From contig NC_051126.1 in assembly GCF_014839805.1 (NCBI RefSeq), positions 2,426,609-2,490,608 on the forward strand: 64,000 nt of DNA. Direction: 5' to 3'. Every line of letters begins with the position of its first letter. Positions within the stretch are counted from its first letter, which is position 1. Source of the DNA: Manduca sexta (lineage: Eukaryota; Arthropoda; Insecta; Lepidoptera; Sphingidae). The position numbers were made by a program, and so were the translations under genes. Of this stretch, positions 1 through 10,700 are shown one piece after another. The notes beneath the pieces are model-generated. The model was not told where the DNA came from. It did no database searches and saw only the letters and a program-made list of their open reading frames with translations.

Positions 1-29
1 ATTGGGAATTTAGTAATATTTTAACCCAC

Positions 30-165
30 GTAAGTCTGTCTCATTCCGGCATCAGCCTGTATATATTCGGTTCCAAAAGCCGGCATAATTGTGTCGACTG
101 ACGAGGGGTAATCATCTTTCGTCAGTCGACATTCTACCACAGTCGACTTACCATCAGGTGCAGTG
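30..165 (+). repeat. Dispersed repeat D2, copy 1 (hairpin-bearing)
   Basis: Member of a family seen at least seven times in this window (also near 2861, 23745, 25480, 56050, 61617 and 62435). This copy contains the family's most distinctive part: a perfect 12-bp inverted repeat GTCGACTGACGA at 93-104 and TCGTCAGTCGAC at 119-130 around a 14-nt loop, followed by the shared end CTTACCATCAGGTGCAGTG. No coding capacity or terminal inverted repeat was found, so the class (SINE, LINE tail or MITE) is open. Confidence 0.75.
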
Positions 166-475
166 AAGTAATTTTTTCGTCCCCATATAAAAAGGAATAC
201 TTTCACCCAGTTGATGTACTAAATATATCTAAATGTGTACCTGTTTTTAAACAGTAATTTCTGTGGTGTCAACAAATGGTCTCATGAGGTGTTTTTAATC
301 ATCTCTCGATAAAAACTTACCACCAGGAGCAGTGTCCGTATAAAAAAGAAAGATATACTTTCATCCAGTTGAAGTACAAAATATATCTAAATGTGTATTT
401 GTTTTCAGACAGTTATATCTGTGGTATCAATAAGTGGTCACATAAAATGATTTAAGTTACCTTTTAATACAAATA
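147..475. repeat. Imperfect direct tandem duplication, ~160-bp unit
   Basis: Two diverged units lie head to tail. The segment containing TTACCATCAGGTGCAGTG (147-164) recurs near 318. The block from 201 (TTTCACCCAGTTGATGTAC) recurs at 360 (TTTCATCCAGTTGAAGTAC), giving a period of about 159 bp. The first unit is continuous with the D2 repeat, so the duplication probably copied the 3' end of that repeat plus its flank. Confidence 0.7.
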
Positions 476-493
476 CCTGTTTTTTTGTTACAG

Positions 494-530
494 AGCTCTT
501 CCGCGCGACGCCAGCCGTGGTGTGGCACTG
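494..530 (+). other. Possible isolated small coding exon (unknown gene)
   Basis: A 37-base GC-rich stretch sits in AT-rich surroundings. It follows a textbook acceptor (a T-run then GTTACAG, ending at 493) and is followed by GTATGC at 531. One frame reads LFRATPAVVWHW and stays open through the possible donor until a stop near 570. I do not recognise the peptide. It could be an internal or terminal exon of a gene lying mostly outside the window to the left, or a GC-rich fragment of a repeat. Low confidence. Confidence 0.25.
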
Positions 531-624
531 GTATGCATTCAACATTTCGATAGTTTTTTCTAGACCCAAAATGTCTTGATAAATCTATATTAATATATAA
601 CGCAGACGAGACTGTGTGTTTCAA

Positions 625-810
625 TGCGTTAATATCAGGAACTACTAAAAGGATTTTGATTTTTTTTCACTAATAGGAAGCTACTACTCCTCTGTGCTAT
701 ATATAGTCTATAGGCTACTTTTATCCCGACAAAATATAAAACGGGACTTTTATCCTGGGAAAACTTTTTCACACAGATGGAGCCGCGAGCAAAAGCTAGT
801 GATGGATAAA
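625..810 (+). repeat. Short element ending in AGCTAGT (non-autonomous)
   Basis: This resembles the block at 48824-48998 on the same strand and those at 30885-31075 and 44690-44910 on the other strand. Shared parts are a 'no-specific-start' AT-rich 5' half, a GGGACTTTTATCC-type segment and a GC-rich end with GCCGCGAGCAAAAGCTAGT. The CTAG-T terminus is compatible with a Helitron-like element, but no clear 5' terminus was found. It could also be a LINE-derived 3' end. 810-1080 holds nothing I recognise. Confidence 0.5.
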
Positions 811-1080
811 GGCAACTACATGTTATGATGAAGAAAGTGATAGATAATGGCAATTATACTTTATGATGAAAATAGGTGTGGATTAGTTAGTATAATTCGT
901 GTCACTGTCCTTATGAATGCTAGCGAGACTAACTTGGGATTTAAAGATATTACCATGATCTCCTATCTCAATTCTCATTAATTGTCTAATCTTATCACCA
1001 GCGTATTATAACTGAACTCCAAAAACGGGTGAGGTTCTTAATCCGTTTGTTTGTCTATTTTTTAAGTTAATAATTTAAGT

Positions 1081-1297
1081 AAGATCACAGGTCCCTATTC
1101 CGTCTACGTGGGTATATCCGTCTTTATGCAGTTTCGCGCATTCTATACGAAGAACAACTTCGATAGTCGTACAGGTAGGAGCGTAAAATAATCCTCTATT
1201 TATCTATACGGCTATCAAAACGGTCCTTCGAATAAAAAGCCGGTAATTGCCAAAAGACGGATATACCCCCGTAGACGGAAATGGGCCCCCTGACCTT
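1081..1297. mobile_element. MITE M1 with ~45-bp imperfect terminal inverted repeats
   Basis: The left end (1081-1125) and right end (1252-1297) are inverted copies sharing CCGTCTACG and GGTATATCCGTCTTT with a few mismatches. The internal ~125 bp has no open frame. The size, inverted ends and lack of coding sequence are typical of a DNA-transposon-derived MITE. I could not define a convincing target-site duplication. Confidence 0.65.
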
Positions 1298-2214
1298 ACC
1301 TGTATAGTTCAGACTTTCATAATTTAATTATCGAGTGTGAATTTATTGATGGGTTGTAATATATTATTTTGTTTGTGTGATTCTTATTGGATCCTTTTTA
1401 TTCATCACGGAAATAATTCATCATGAAATCACATGTTATTCTATTTATACAATATTTCTCGGTATTTACATACATATATTGACATAAACGTTGCCTTTTA
1501 TTTGATATAGCATTTTAATTGACTCAGTAATGCAGGAAAATGCAATATATTGCACACGTATACACTCACACATACACAAACGCACACACACAATGTATAT
1601 ACACAATTAATCGCGTGTGTGATAAATTATGACGCTAGCTAATGAGGTGCTGTCATAATAGTAACAAATTTTTAAACGTTTTTATTCCAATTTTAAATAA
1701 TGACGTTGAAATATGACACACGTCAGTCAAGCTTGTAATGTTTTGAATGGCTCGAGACATGGAATGGATATTACGTATTACCCGTGTTATTTTCAAAACC
1801 GACCATAATATGACTGGTAGTCTAAGATTAAAATTAGTTCAATTTGTCATCTATTATAACACAGACGGAAATCCACCTTTTGTGGATACAGGCAGTCATA
1901 ATGATAAATGTAAATTTGTTTATGCAAAAATAAACCCCACTGTATTCAATTATAGTTAATGCAACGCATTGAAAGAAGTTGAACGTTCAATAGAGTATTT
2001 ATGAGACTAGATAAAACGCAGTTTAAAACGCATTAGTGTGGAGTGCGCCCAACATTTGTAAATATAAGTGGAAACAGATGGATGTTTATATATTAATATA
2101 TCAAGTACATTAGTACTTGATGCACAAAATATCTGCATTAAAACAAAAAGTATTTACGTTTACTTTTATATTACATGCATTCACGGTTTTACCTTTGAAG
2201 GTTAGGCAGAGGTA
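1298..2214. other. Gene-free stretch with a CA-rich microsatellite
   Basis: AT-rich sequence without a supported gene. An imperfect CA/TA-rich simple repeat lies at about 1550-1610. A 70-codon open frame from 1747 has no recognisable domain, no splice partners and no compositional shift, so it is not called as a gene. Confidence 0.6.
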
Positions 2215-2490
2215 CAACTAATTTAACCACTATTCGGCAACTTTATACACACATCACGCATTTGTCCCCGAAGGGGTATGCAGAGGCACAACCAAGGCAC
2301 CCATTTTTCGCCATGTGCCTATTGCCTGACTGAGATATTACGGGCTGATACTGAGCAGAAAAATCCAAATATCACTTTGCCCGATATAATAATCCCAATA
2401 TGGGATTCTTACCCAAGACCTTAGAGCGTTGCCGTACCTGGAATGCAGTACAAGTACGTCACCGAGGTAACTGATAGGGGACAATCATAT
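2215..2490 (-). repeat. tRNA-derived SINE family S2, copy 1
   Basis: Reading the minus strand, this block matches the copies at 46429, 57270 and 59248. It carries the family's conserved 3' region (CATGTGCC and ACCCATTTTTCGCC on the + strand, then GGGGTATGCAGAGG). The tRNA-like head at the right-hand end is diverged. The copy is old and partly duplicated at its 3' side (a second GGCAGAGG motif near 2205). Confidence 0.6.
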
Positions 2491-2860
2491 CTGTACCCAG
2501 CACTATATTACACTGCACTATACCAAAAAAAAACAATCAGTGTGTTTAGTTTGGTAATACTAAAATTACACTAAGTTTGCTTAACTTCGGAATTGAACCT
2601 AGCAGCCTTTGTAGGTACTAGACTTTACTAGGTTAATGAGGAAATAAACATTGCAAGCGTCTGATATTTACCAGGAAAACTTGATTAATGAACGTTTCGT
2701 GCTCTTGACCCACAAGGGCTTATCGCAATGACAATAGTATCAAACAGTGGTAGTCTTAGATTTGCAGTTACTTTATGTCTTAATAACGAAGATCAACTTG
2801 GGTACAACTCGCCAGTATTCAGACTTTGCAAGGTCTTTAACATCTATCCACTATCTATGC

Positions 2861-2985
2861 TGGTGGTAGGATATATTTTATATCCGCTCGGATAGCGACC
2901 ACCGTACACAAGATGTTAAAACCCGTCATAGTGGCCCACGTGTGTCGCGTTCCGCGGAAAACTTGTGTATATCCGAAAAATATTT
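2861..2985 (+). repeat. Dispersed repeat D2, copy 2 (truncated)
   Basis: Begins with GGTGGTAGGATATATTTTAT and runs through GCGACCACCGTACACAAG and GTGTCGCGTTCCG to TGTGTATATCCG, in the same order as copies at 23745 and 56050. The hairpin half is missing after about 2985. Confidence 0.7.
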
Positions 2986-3790
2986 GTATTAAATATTTTA
3001 AAAAATACTTATGATTACGTGTCCACAGTAAGTTCATCCAAAATTAAATATTTCGACAGCCATATACTTAATTTGGAAATACCATTAGATTGGTCTGAGA
3101 TTGTAAACGCAAAATGCGAAGTCATTAAGCTAATTTAATCAAAATCGGTTGGTGGGGGATTTCCCGATATCAAATGAATCACACTGATTAATTTATGTTG
3201 ACAGGGTGGGCAAATACTGTTAGTGTTTCTAAAAGACGATATCCTGATAAAAGGGGGGTTAAGGGAATAAAAGGGCCTTAGATGAGATGCCTTTCTACAA
3301 TTGTTAACGCTCATAAAAAGAAAAATGTATGCGAATGATATATCCAAAAAGCTTCAATTATACGAACTGATTACTAACAGTAATTGTACGCAATTATTGA
3401 TAGCAATAATCAATTTTGAGTATCTGTCCAAAGACTGGTAAATTATATCAACGCGCATGTTCTAACAAGGTAACTTTTCAAACAATAATTCTGTGCGATT
3501 ATGGCTTCTCAGAATGCTTTAGTCTATCGCTAGGCTAATGGACATACCCATGTTTTATTGTTAACATTAATAAGAAAGATATTATGAATATAATTTAGTG
3601 ATTGTGTGATATCTTGGGGAATATAAGTAAACATCCTTTCGTCACCTGAGATGCCTCATTGAAAATCAACGCTGTGGTGTCAGACTCGTAGTTGGTACTA
3701 AAGCAAGAAGCTGAATGAGGATTCATTTTATTGGCATAATAGGTATAATTTATACTTAAATATTTCAAGTTTTATGTTTTTTTTTATATA
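2986..3790. other. Gene-free stretch
   Basis: AT-rich intergenic sequence. I see no open frame with recognisable protein content, no RNA gene and no repeat matched elsewhere in the window. Confidence 0.5.
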
Positions 3791-3792
3791 CC

Positions 3793-4112
3793 TTTGTTGG
3801 GTATAGAACGGACTGCCGAGACGAATATCCGCAGGTTCGAATACCAAAGGGACACACCTCCGACCTTTCTAAAAAAATAATGATGTGTGTATTCTTTGTG
3901 AATTATCGCTTGCTCTAACAGTGAAGGAAAACATCAAGAGCAAAACCTGCATACCTGAGAAGTTCTCTATAGGAATTTCGAGGGTATGTGAAGTCCACCA
4001 AACCACATTAGGCCAGTGTGGTGGACTAAGGCCTAATCCCTCTCAATAGTAGAGGAAGCCCATGCCCAACAGTGGGACAGTATAATACAGGGCTTATATT
4101 ATTATTATTATA
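3793..4112 (+). repeat. tRNA-derived SINE family S1, copy 1
   Basis: A ~320-bp element. It has a tRNA-like head with a decayed A box (TTGGGTATAGAACGG) and a B box near 3834 (GGTTCGAATACC). The body is shared with eight other copies (ACTAAGGCCTAATCCCTCTC, AGTAGAGGAAGCCC), and it ends in TATAATACAGGGCT followed by an ATT-rich tail. It is diverged and probably inactive. Confidence 0.8.
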
Positions 4113-5100
4113 TGTTTTTATTCTTGTTTTGTTATGTTACTATGTGCACTTTACACCTACTGTTTGCGTTTTATAATAAATATTTTCTCTTTTTTTTCTA
4201 TATCAATCAAAGAGATTAATGATACATATTATACCCCAATATAAAATCAACGTTAACTGAATAAACAACATGAAAACAGTTCTGACATTAACATGTTAAA
4301 TTTATTCGTGACCTTGACTTTTCTGGTCATTGAACTAACTTCTAGGTTAGACGTGTGTGGAAAGAGATGGAATATATCACCGTCCCTCTCACACGACATT
4401 GTCTGTTCTTTTGTGTCTGCATTATCATTTTTGTTATATTTAGATCAGCCTATCGCGACGAGCATAAGTTGTGCGCGCTTCGAGAGGTTTTTATTTTTAT
4501 ACCCGACTACAGTTAAGTAAGGAAGAGTCATAATTTTCACCCTATATATGCAATATACATCCATTTTATGTTTCACTCTAGGGTCGCTTTCGGGAGAGTA
4601 TGCAAACTATTTTCTGGCATACGGGAAACTTACCTAGTAACTATTAACTAACATTGAACATGGGTACTGAAGCCGAAGCCATAATAATACGAGAAACTAC
4701 CACCAACTATAGTATACGTGCCACTTCAAAGTTAAATTGGACAAATGAGCTGCATTGCTCATGCTAATTATGTTGCAAAAAACTAGCCAATTGTTTCAAT
4801 GATGGAAATTTTTTTAATATTGCATTGTTTTTATAAACGAGAGCTGTCGAACACACAAACACAGACACACACAAATAAACATCCAAACACAAAACCATTT
4901 ATCAGTATGCGTCATAATGGCGACATTATAAAACTTTATTATACCTACATTTATTATCTGCGGTGATAATTCATACCTGCTACGTGCGAGAGTGGGGAAA
5001 GTCGATATTCATACTCTATTGCGAGATGTCATATAAGTCGAGATAGGAAATGCGTTAGTAAATATGGAGAAGTCTGTCTGGATTGGTAACATCATACCCA
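4113..5100. other. Gene-free stretch
   Basis: AT-rich sequence with a short CA-rich run near 4850-4880. A 75-codon open frame from 4293 has no recognisable features and is not supported as a gene. Confidence 0.5.
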
Positions 5101-5364
5101 CTTATTCATGGACGTTATTTATCTAAGGACGGAGCATAGCTGTGATAACAAGTCTGTTTCTCAGTGCTGACGGCATGGCAGCCTTCGCAGTGCGTAGACA
5201 TAGGGTCGTTGTGATTGATAAATATTGAGATACAACTTGAATCTAGTTGGCTGTCAGATAAACAAACTTGAACAAACAGCAAGCTGTCAGATAAACAAAG
5301 CTGAGAAACAGACTTGTTATCACAGCTATGCTCCGTCCTTAGATAAAAAACGTCTATGAATAAG
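5101..5364. mobile_element. MITE M2 with 64-bp nearly perfect inverted ends
   Basis: Left arm 5101-5164 and right arm 5301-5364 are inverted copies with only two mismatches over 64 bp (starting CTTATTCATGGACGTT). They flank a 136-bp centre that itself contains a direct repeat of CTGTCAGATAAACAAA. There is no coding sequence. The high arm identity suggests either a recent insertion or constraint on the fold. The target-site duplication is unclear, so no superfamily is assigned. Confidence 0.8.
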
Positions 5365-6170
5365 GAGTATAGTCGTTTAATCGTGAAGCAGCAGAAAAAC
5401 TCTACAGGGGGAGACTAATAGGCATTAAAAATATTACAAGTGACGAGTGGGCACAAGATACGAATTTTAGGGGTCCAGTGGGTGCGGAGTCGCATTTTAT
5501 AAGCGTTGTTGTGTTCCCGATGAAATGACATTAGAGTTTGTATAGTTTGCCATTATGATATGTATGTCTGTTATAATGCAGCTTAATCGTTTCGCCAATC
5601 AATTATCGTCAAAATAAAAATCAATGTTTGTCCTCTATGCGTTCCGACACCTTGATCAGATTGTGCTACAACTTTGGCGAGGTCTTCTGGTCCCAAAAAT
5701 CTATATAATTAATATTTCTTCGATTTTAATGAAACTTTTTGCACCATTTTTGGTAATATTATTTTGACATATTTCATTTATATTACTTCATATCAAAGAG
5801 AATTCTTTACATCATATTTGAGCATCATATACTCTTTATTTCTTTATACATATTTTACGTATATTGCAATTAAAACGTAGTGATTACATTCATTTTCATT
5901 CGTATAAAAAATAGTAGTTCCTTAAATCCCATAAAATGTGACATAACGCCATCACTTTCAATTTGTCGATTCAAATTCATTGAACGAATAATGCTATTGA
6001 ATACATAATGTTATTAAAAAACCTATTGAACTAGATGTAAGTAAATCACATCTGAACGTAGTTAATCAACCTTTGCAGTCCACTTGTGCTGTACTAACCG
6101 GTTCTAACTCGGGTCGCACCCCCGTTGTGTATAGGGTTGTCAATTACAAAACATAAGTACGATGTAAATA
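5365..6170. other. Gene-free stretch
   Basis: AT-rich intergenic sequence in which I see no gene, RNA or repeat that I can place. Confidence 0.5.
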
Positions 6171-6332
6171 CCATAGGCGTAGCTAAGGGCAAGGTTAGTC
6201 GGTGCCCACTCTAAAAAAACTTAGCGCTTACAGGGGCATCGCGTGGTGCAGGCCTTTTTTGAATTCGACGACCTTTTTTTTTGCCAACACCAGCCGCCCC
6301 CAGTACTTAAAATCCATAGCTACGCTAGTCGT
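6171..6332. repeat. Short element with GGCGTAGCTA ends
   Basis: The left end CATAGGCGTAGCTAAG and right end CCATAGCTACGCTAG are inverted copies about 130 bp apart around a GC-richer centre. A related start (GGGCGTAGCCAGGTACTGG) occurs at 47467. Probably a small non-autonomous DNA element; only the short ends support this. Confidence 0.4.
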
Positions 6333-6439
6333 CAATATAATGTAAGCTCTACGCCCTAAGCATACAAATACTGCTTAAATTATACTCAATATTAAAGTAT
6401 TAAAAATATGGCTTCTCGTGTGCATCTTCATATGTAATG

Positions 6440-6520
6440 TAGAGTGCTAGCACATACACGCTCACTCACGCCTTTCATCCCTGAAGAGACGCAGAGGTGC
6501 AACTGGTGTACTCACATTTA
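6440..6520 (-). repeat. SINE family S2, 3' fragment
   Basis: Contains CACTCACGCCTTTCATCC and CGCAGAGGTGCAACTGGTG, the S2 3' end in minus orientation. The head is missing. From 6521 to the transporter start at 7796 I see no further repeat or exon; the 5' untranslated region and promoter of that gene must lie here or further upstream but show no clear TATA box. Confidence 0.55.
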
Positions 6521-7795
6521 GTCGTACGTATTCCTTATTACTGGCTCAGAATTCATAATATTAGCAAAAATACTCACTCAACAAAATATAATACTCTTTA
6601 TATAATTATTCATAGTAGTGCCAACTCTGATTCCTTAGTACAAAAGGCCGTGCCTTACAAGATCTCGTACTGGATATTTTCAGTTTCCGTCGGGCTGAGC
6701 GGTGCGTTCCATTGACACAACTAGGGCAGCCTCGGCTTTACCTGTTTGAGGTAATTTCGGTTGATTGCACCACACGAGGTCGGACGCAATGAGGAACTTG
6801 TTATAGGATTAGTGGCATGAGTAAGGAAATGAATTTATTGAACTCTTGAATTCTGTCCCTTGATAAGGTTTTATCTATAAAGGTTTTAAACTGCTGAAGC
6901 TAGTCTTCAGTGACAACTGACAATGAAAATTAATAACGTTATGTCTATACTTTTACTGCCAACCCTGATTTTAACTGTTGGTACAAACTAAAAACGTGTT
7001 CATACTCGATATACGAAATATTAATTTATTAGCACTGCCATATTGTACATATATTAAGGAGGTATAAATAACCCATTAAACTTCATTTTACGTTTCGTTC
7101 ACGTAAAAACGTGAATGGAGTTTATTTATATTAGCAAGCATAGGTAAAATCGTGCTGAACGTTTTTTTTAGCGTATGTTCAGGGCCGCACTTTGGTACCA
7201 TGCGGAGTCAAGTGTGTCTTGCGCAGTCATCCAGATTAAGGAATAAATTCTTCGCGTATTATCACTCATTTCACGTCAATTTGACTAAATTCTATTTGAA
7301 TTTTATACGACTTACAACTTTTTGAGTCTATTTGAGCATATATGGGTTTTATAATCTGTTTATGTTTTGTTCCAGATATAATCCAGTCAGCAATATTTTG
7401 AAATGCTACTTCTGCTGATATTGAACTATTCGAAACCTTGAATCTTAATGCCAAGAAGGTGCGAGCCGTTTGAGACTCGAAAGCGACACGCCGTTGAAAG
7501 TGTATTTATTAAAAGTGTGAGATCGAGGACTAGCCGGTCCTTGATGTCATCGACAAGTTACAATCCTTGCGCTCTCAAACTTTGTATATCGAAGAGGCCC
7601 TGCCGCTACTCCGCTAGAGATCCCAGGTTAAGACACTGGTCCAGAGAATTCGAGATCTACTCGCCGTAGATTCTCTCCCTAATTGGATTTATAATCCAAT
7701 TCTGGTAGTTTTCACACGGTCCTATAGAGGACTGCGTTTGAACGTTCCTAGTACGTACCTAAATTCGTACTTAAAAGCATCCCTTTCGGAGGCTA

Positions 7796-10700
7796 ATGGA
7801 CACGCAAACAAATGCAAATGGAATTGCAGGTAAAGGGAAGCCTGATGGCCATGGATGGAATGTACCGTCTGAAGAGAAGAAGACTACGTCTCCCTCGCTG
7901 CCGAAGACGAACGATGTTAAATCCATAGATGGTATGATCGATAGTCAGAAAGATGTGAAAGATATTGAAGAGAATAAAAAGCACCCGTTTCGAAGGCCAG
8001 CAGATACGCATACGGTCTACGCAAATGGTGTTGCAGGCCAAGAGAAGCCTGTTGAATATGCATGGAAAACACCGTCTGAAGAGGAAAGTACTACATCCCC
8101 CCTTTTGCAGGACACGAAAGATATTAAATATATAGACGGTGTGGTTGATAATAAAGGATCTAAAGAGCTTGACACCCTTGCGGTGGGCTACCATAAAGAT
8201 GGACAAAAAGATGAAGATGCGGTTTCTACTAATGAAGGTGTTAAGTTCTTTGGCTTGGGAGATACAGACAGTATTTGCTCTAGCAAGCCACCGCCAGAAA
8301 CGGGCCCTGCCATACCAGATGGCGGTTGGGGATGGGTGGTCGTGGCCGCCTCATTCCTCGTCGCCACTGTTGCCGATGGCTTGGCTTTTTCTTATGGCTT
8401 GATGCATGACAAATTTGTCATATTCTTCGAAACCAGTGAAGCCAAAACATCACTGATTGGAAGCTTGTTTATCTCTGTACCGCTTATTGCTGGTCCGATC
8501 ATGAGTGCCTTGGTCGATAGATATGGATGCAAAAATATGACAATAGTAGGAGGAATTGCTTCCACAATCGGATTTGTAGCGGCGTCCTATAGTAATTCAG
8601 TAGAGGTGCTGTACTTCACCTATGGTATTATGGCTGGGTTGGGAATGGGCCTGCTGTACGTAACGGCCGTTGTATCAATTGCTTTTTGGTTCGAGAAACG
8701 TCGTAATTTGGCTGTTGGCTTGGGATCCTGCGGAGTAGGATTTGGCACATTCATTTATTCTCCTTTAACGACATATTTATTGGAAGAATTTGGCTGGAGA
8801 GGTGCCTTACTGCTTCTCGCTGGCACTGTACTTAATGTGTGCGTCTGCGGCGCTGTCATGAGGGACCCAGAGTGGTTGATATTAGAACAAAAGAAAGCGA
8901 GACAGCTAAATAAGTCAAAGAGAGCGTCAAGTTCCGTATCTATATCAGCAAAGTCTGGCGGAGGTGAATCCGTTTACCCAGGGTACGATGATTTGAAAAC
9001 AATGATGAAGAGCGGAGAGACTCCAGAGTACATTTTAACGGCTTTAGTCGCGTCGATAGCTGAGGCTGAGAACTTGGAAGCAGCTACTAAAATGAACGCA
9101 GATTTGTCTCAACAACATAAAGTTAGCTCTGTGATCAACTTGCCTACTTTCTTAAAGCAAAGCGAGAAGGTGAGTTTTCTGTTATCATCTTTAAAATGTT
9201 AATTCCTTGTCCCTAATTTTTAATAGCTTTTTAAAAATTGATCTGTACCAGCTCGCAACATATGTAAAGCATTTAAAATTATGTGAACATTGCTATATAG
9301 ATTTAACCAAATATGTTCCTTTGTTTATATGTGTTTAAATCTTACTGTAATAGTTATGTAATATCGATAACTGTCTTCTTTACACAGGTGCCTGCCGAAG
9401 TACTCGATCAATTAGTATTAAATAAACGGCTATACAATATCATTTTGCAAAACTATCCTTCGTTATTGGCATTGAGAAGCAACTCAGAACAAAAACTGCC
9501 TGTAGAATCATCAGAGAAAGCTAAGCCGGTCAAAATGTCTATGAAGTTCAAACTGAACAAGAAAGAAAAGAAGGATTTTGAGTCGAAACTCGACGTAGTA
9601 AAGCAGAAATTACTTCAGCCTATCCCAGAAAACAAACCAGCATTGATAGCGCCGAGGCCCGAACGTCAGGATTGGTTTTCAAGGCATTTTCACACTGATC
9701 ACCATTATCTGAGAGATATAAGGGTGCACAGGAATTCTATCATGCATCGTGGAGCTATGATGAACATTGCGAAGTACAAACTCCGTGCGTCGTCTTGTCC
9801 TGATATTTATAGAAATTCCATGTGGTCGGTTGAAGATCAAGAAGAAAAGGTAATTTGTTTTAAAAAATAATGTTAAAGAAATAAAATTTTAACTAGAAGA
9901 AGCCTTTAGAAGCAGTTGCGGGAATAAACATGTGATTGGCAAATAAATAAAGATTGTGCAAATATTTGGCTTAACAAAGTTTACAACTTCATTACCTTTA
10001 AAGCTTCTGTTGAATATAGTCCCTTAATTGAAGTTCAAATATTTAATATTGCTATCAATATTTATGATTATAATTTTTAGTTTTGAGTACAGATGATAAA
10101 TGTACTTTATTACTTTATTTACTCTATCTTTTTCTTTCCGTAATTAGTAAATTTCTTTAGCCGTTTCAACACATAAGTATATAATACATACTTATGTATT
10201 GAAACGGCTAATAAAATACTATTTTATTTTGTGCATTAAATTTCTTATATAAAACTCCGAATTTGTAGACTTGGGGTAAGCGTGTCATCGATGTCATCAA
10301 CAAAACCTTCGACTTCAACATGTTCACGGAGTTCCATTTCCTGATGATGAACCTTTCCACCCTGGTGCTGTTCATCTGGTTTATTGTTCCGTACTTCTAC
10401 ATTTCTAACTTCATGTCCATGAGCGGATATTCAGAAGCAGATGGGTCTTGGATGCTGAGTACTTTTGGTGTTGCTACTATTATTGGTATTGTAAGTATGA
10501 TGTATAATATTATCTTTTGGAAATATATATTTTAAAACTATTATATTTCCAGTAGCAAAATTGATAAATTTCGATTTTTTATGATAACACTATCAAGTTA
10601 AAACTAAGAGGAAAATGGTACTTAATATGATTCTTAAAAGTCGAAATTTGGAATCTCTTAAGTCTTGATAAGATTAGGTAAAGCTTTTATACGTAGTAGT

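Noticed and set aside
7793..8206. 137-codon minus-strand frame
   Set aside because: Antisense to the transporter's first exon; no recognisable content.
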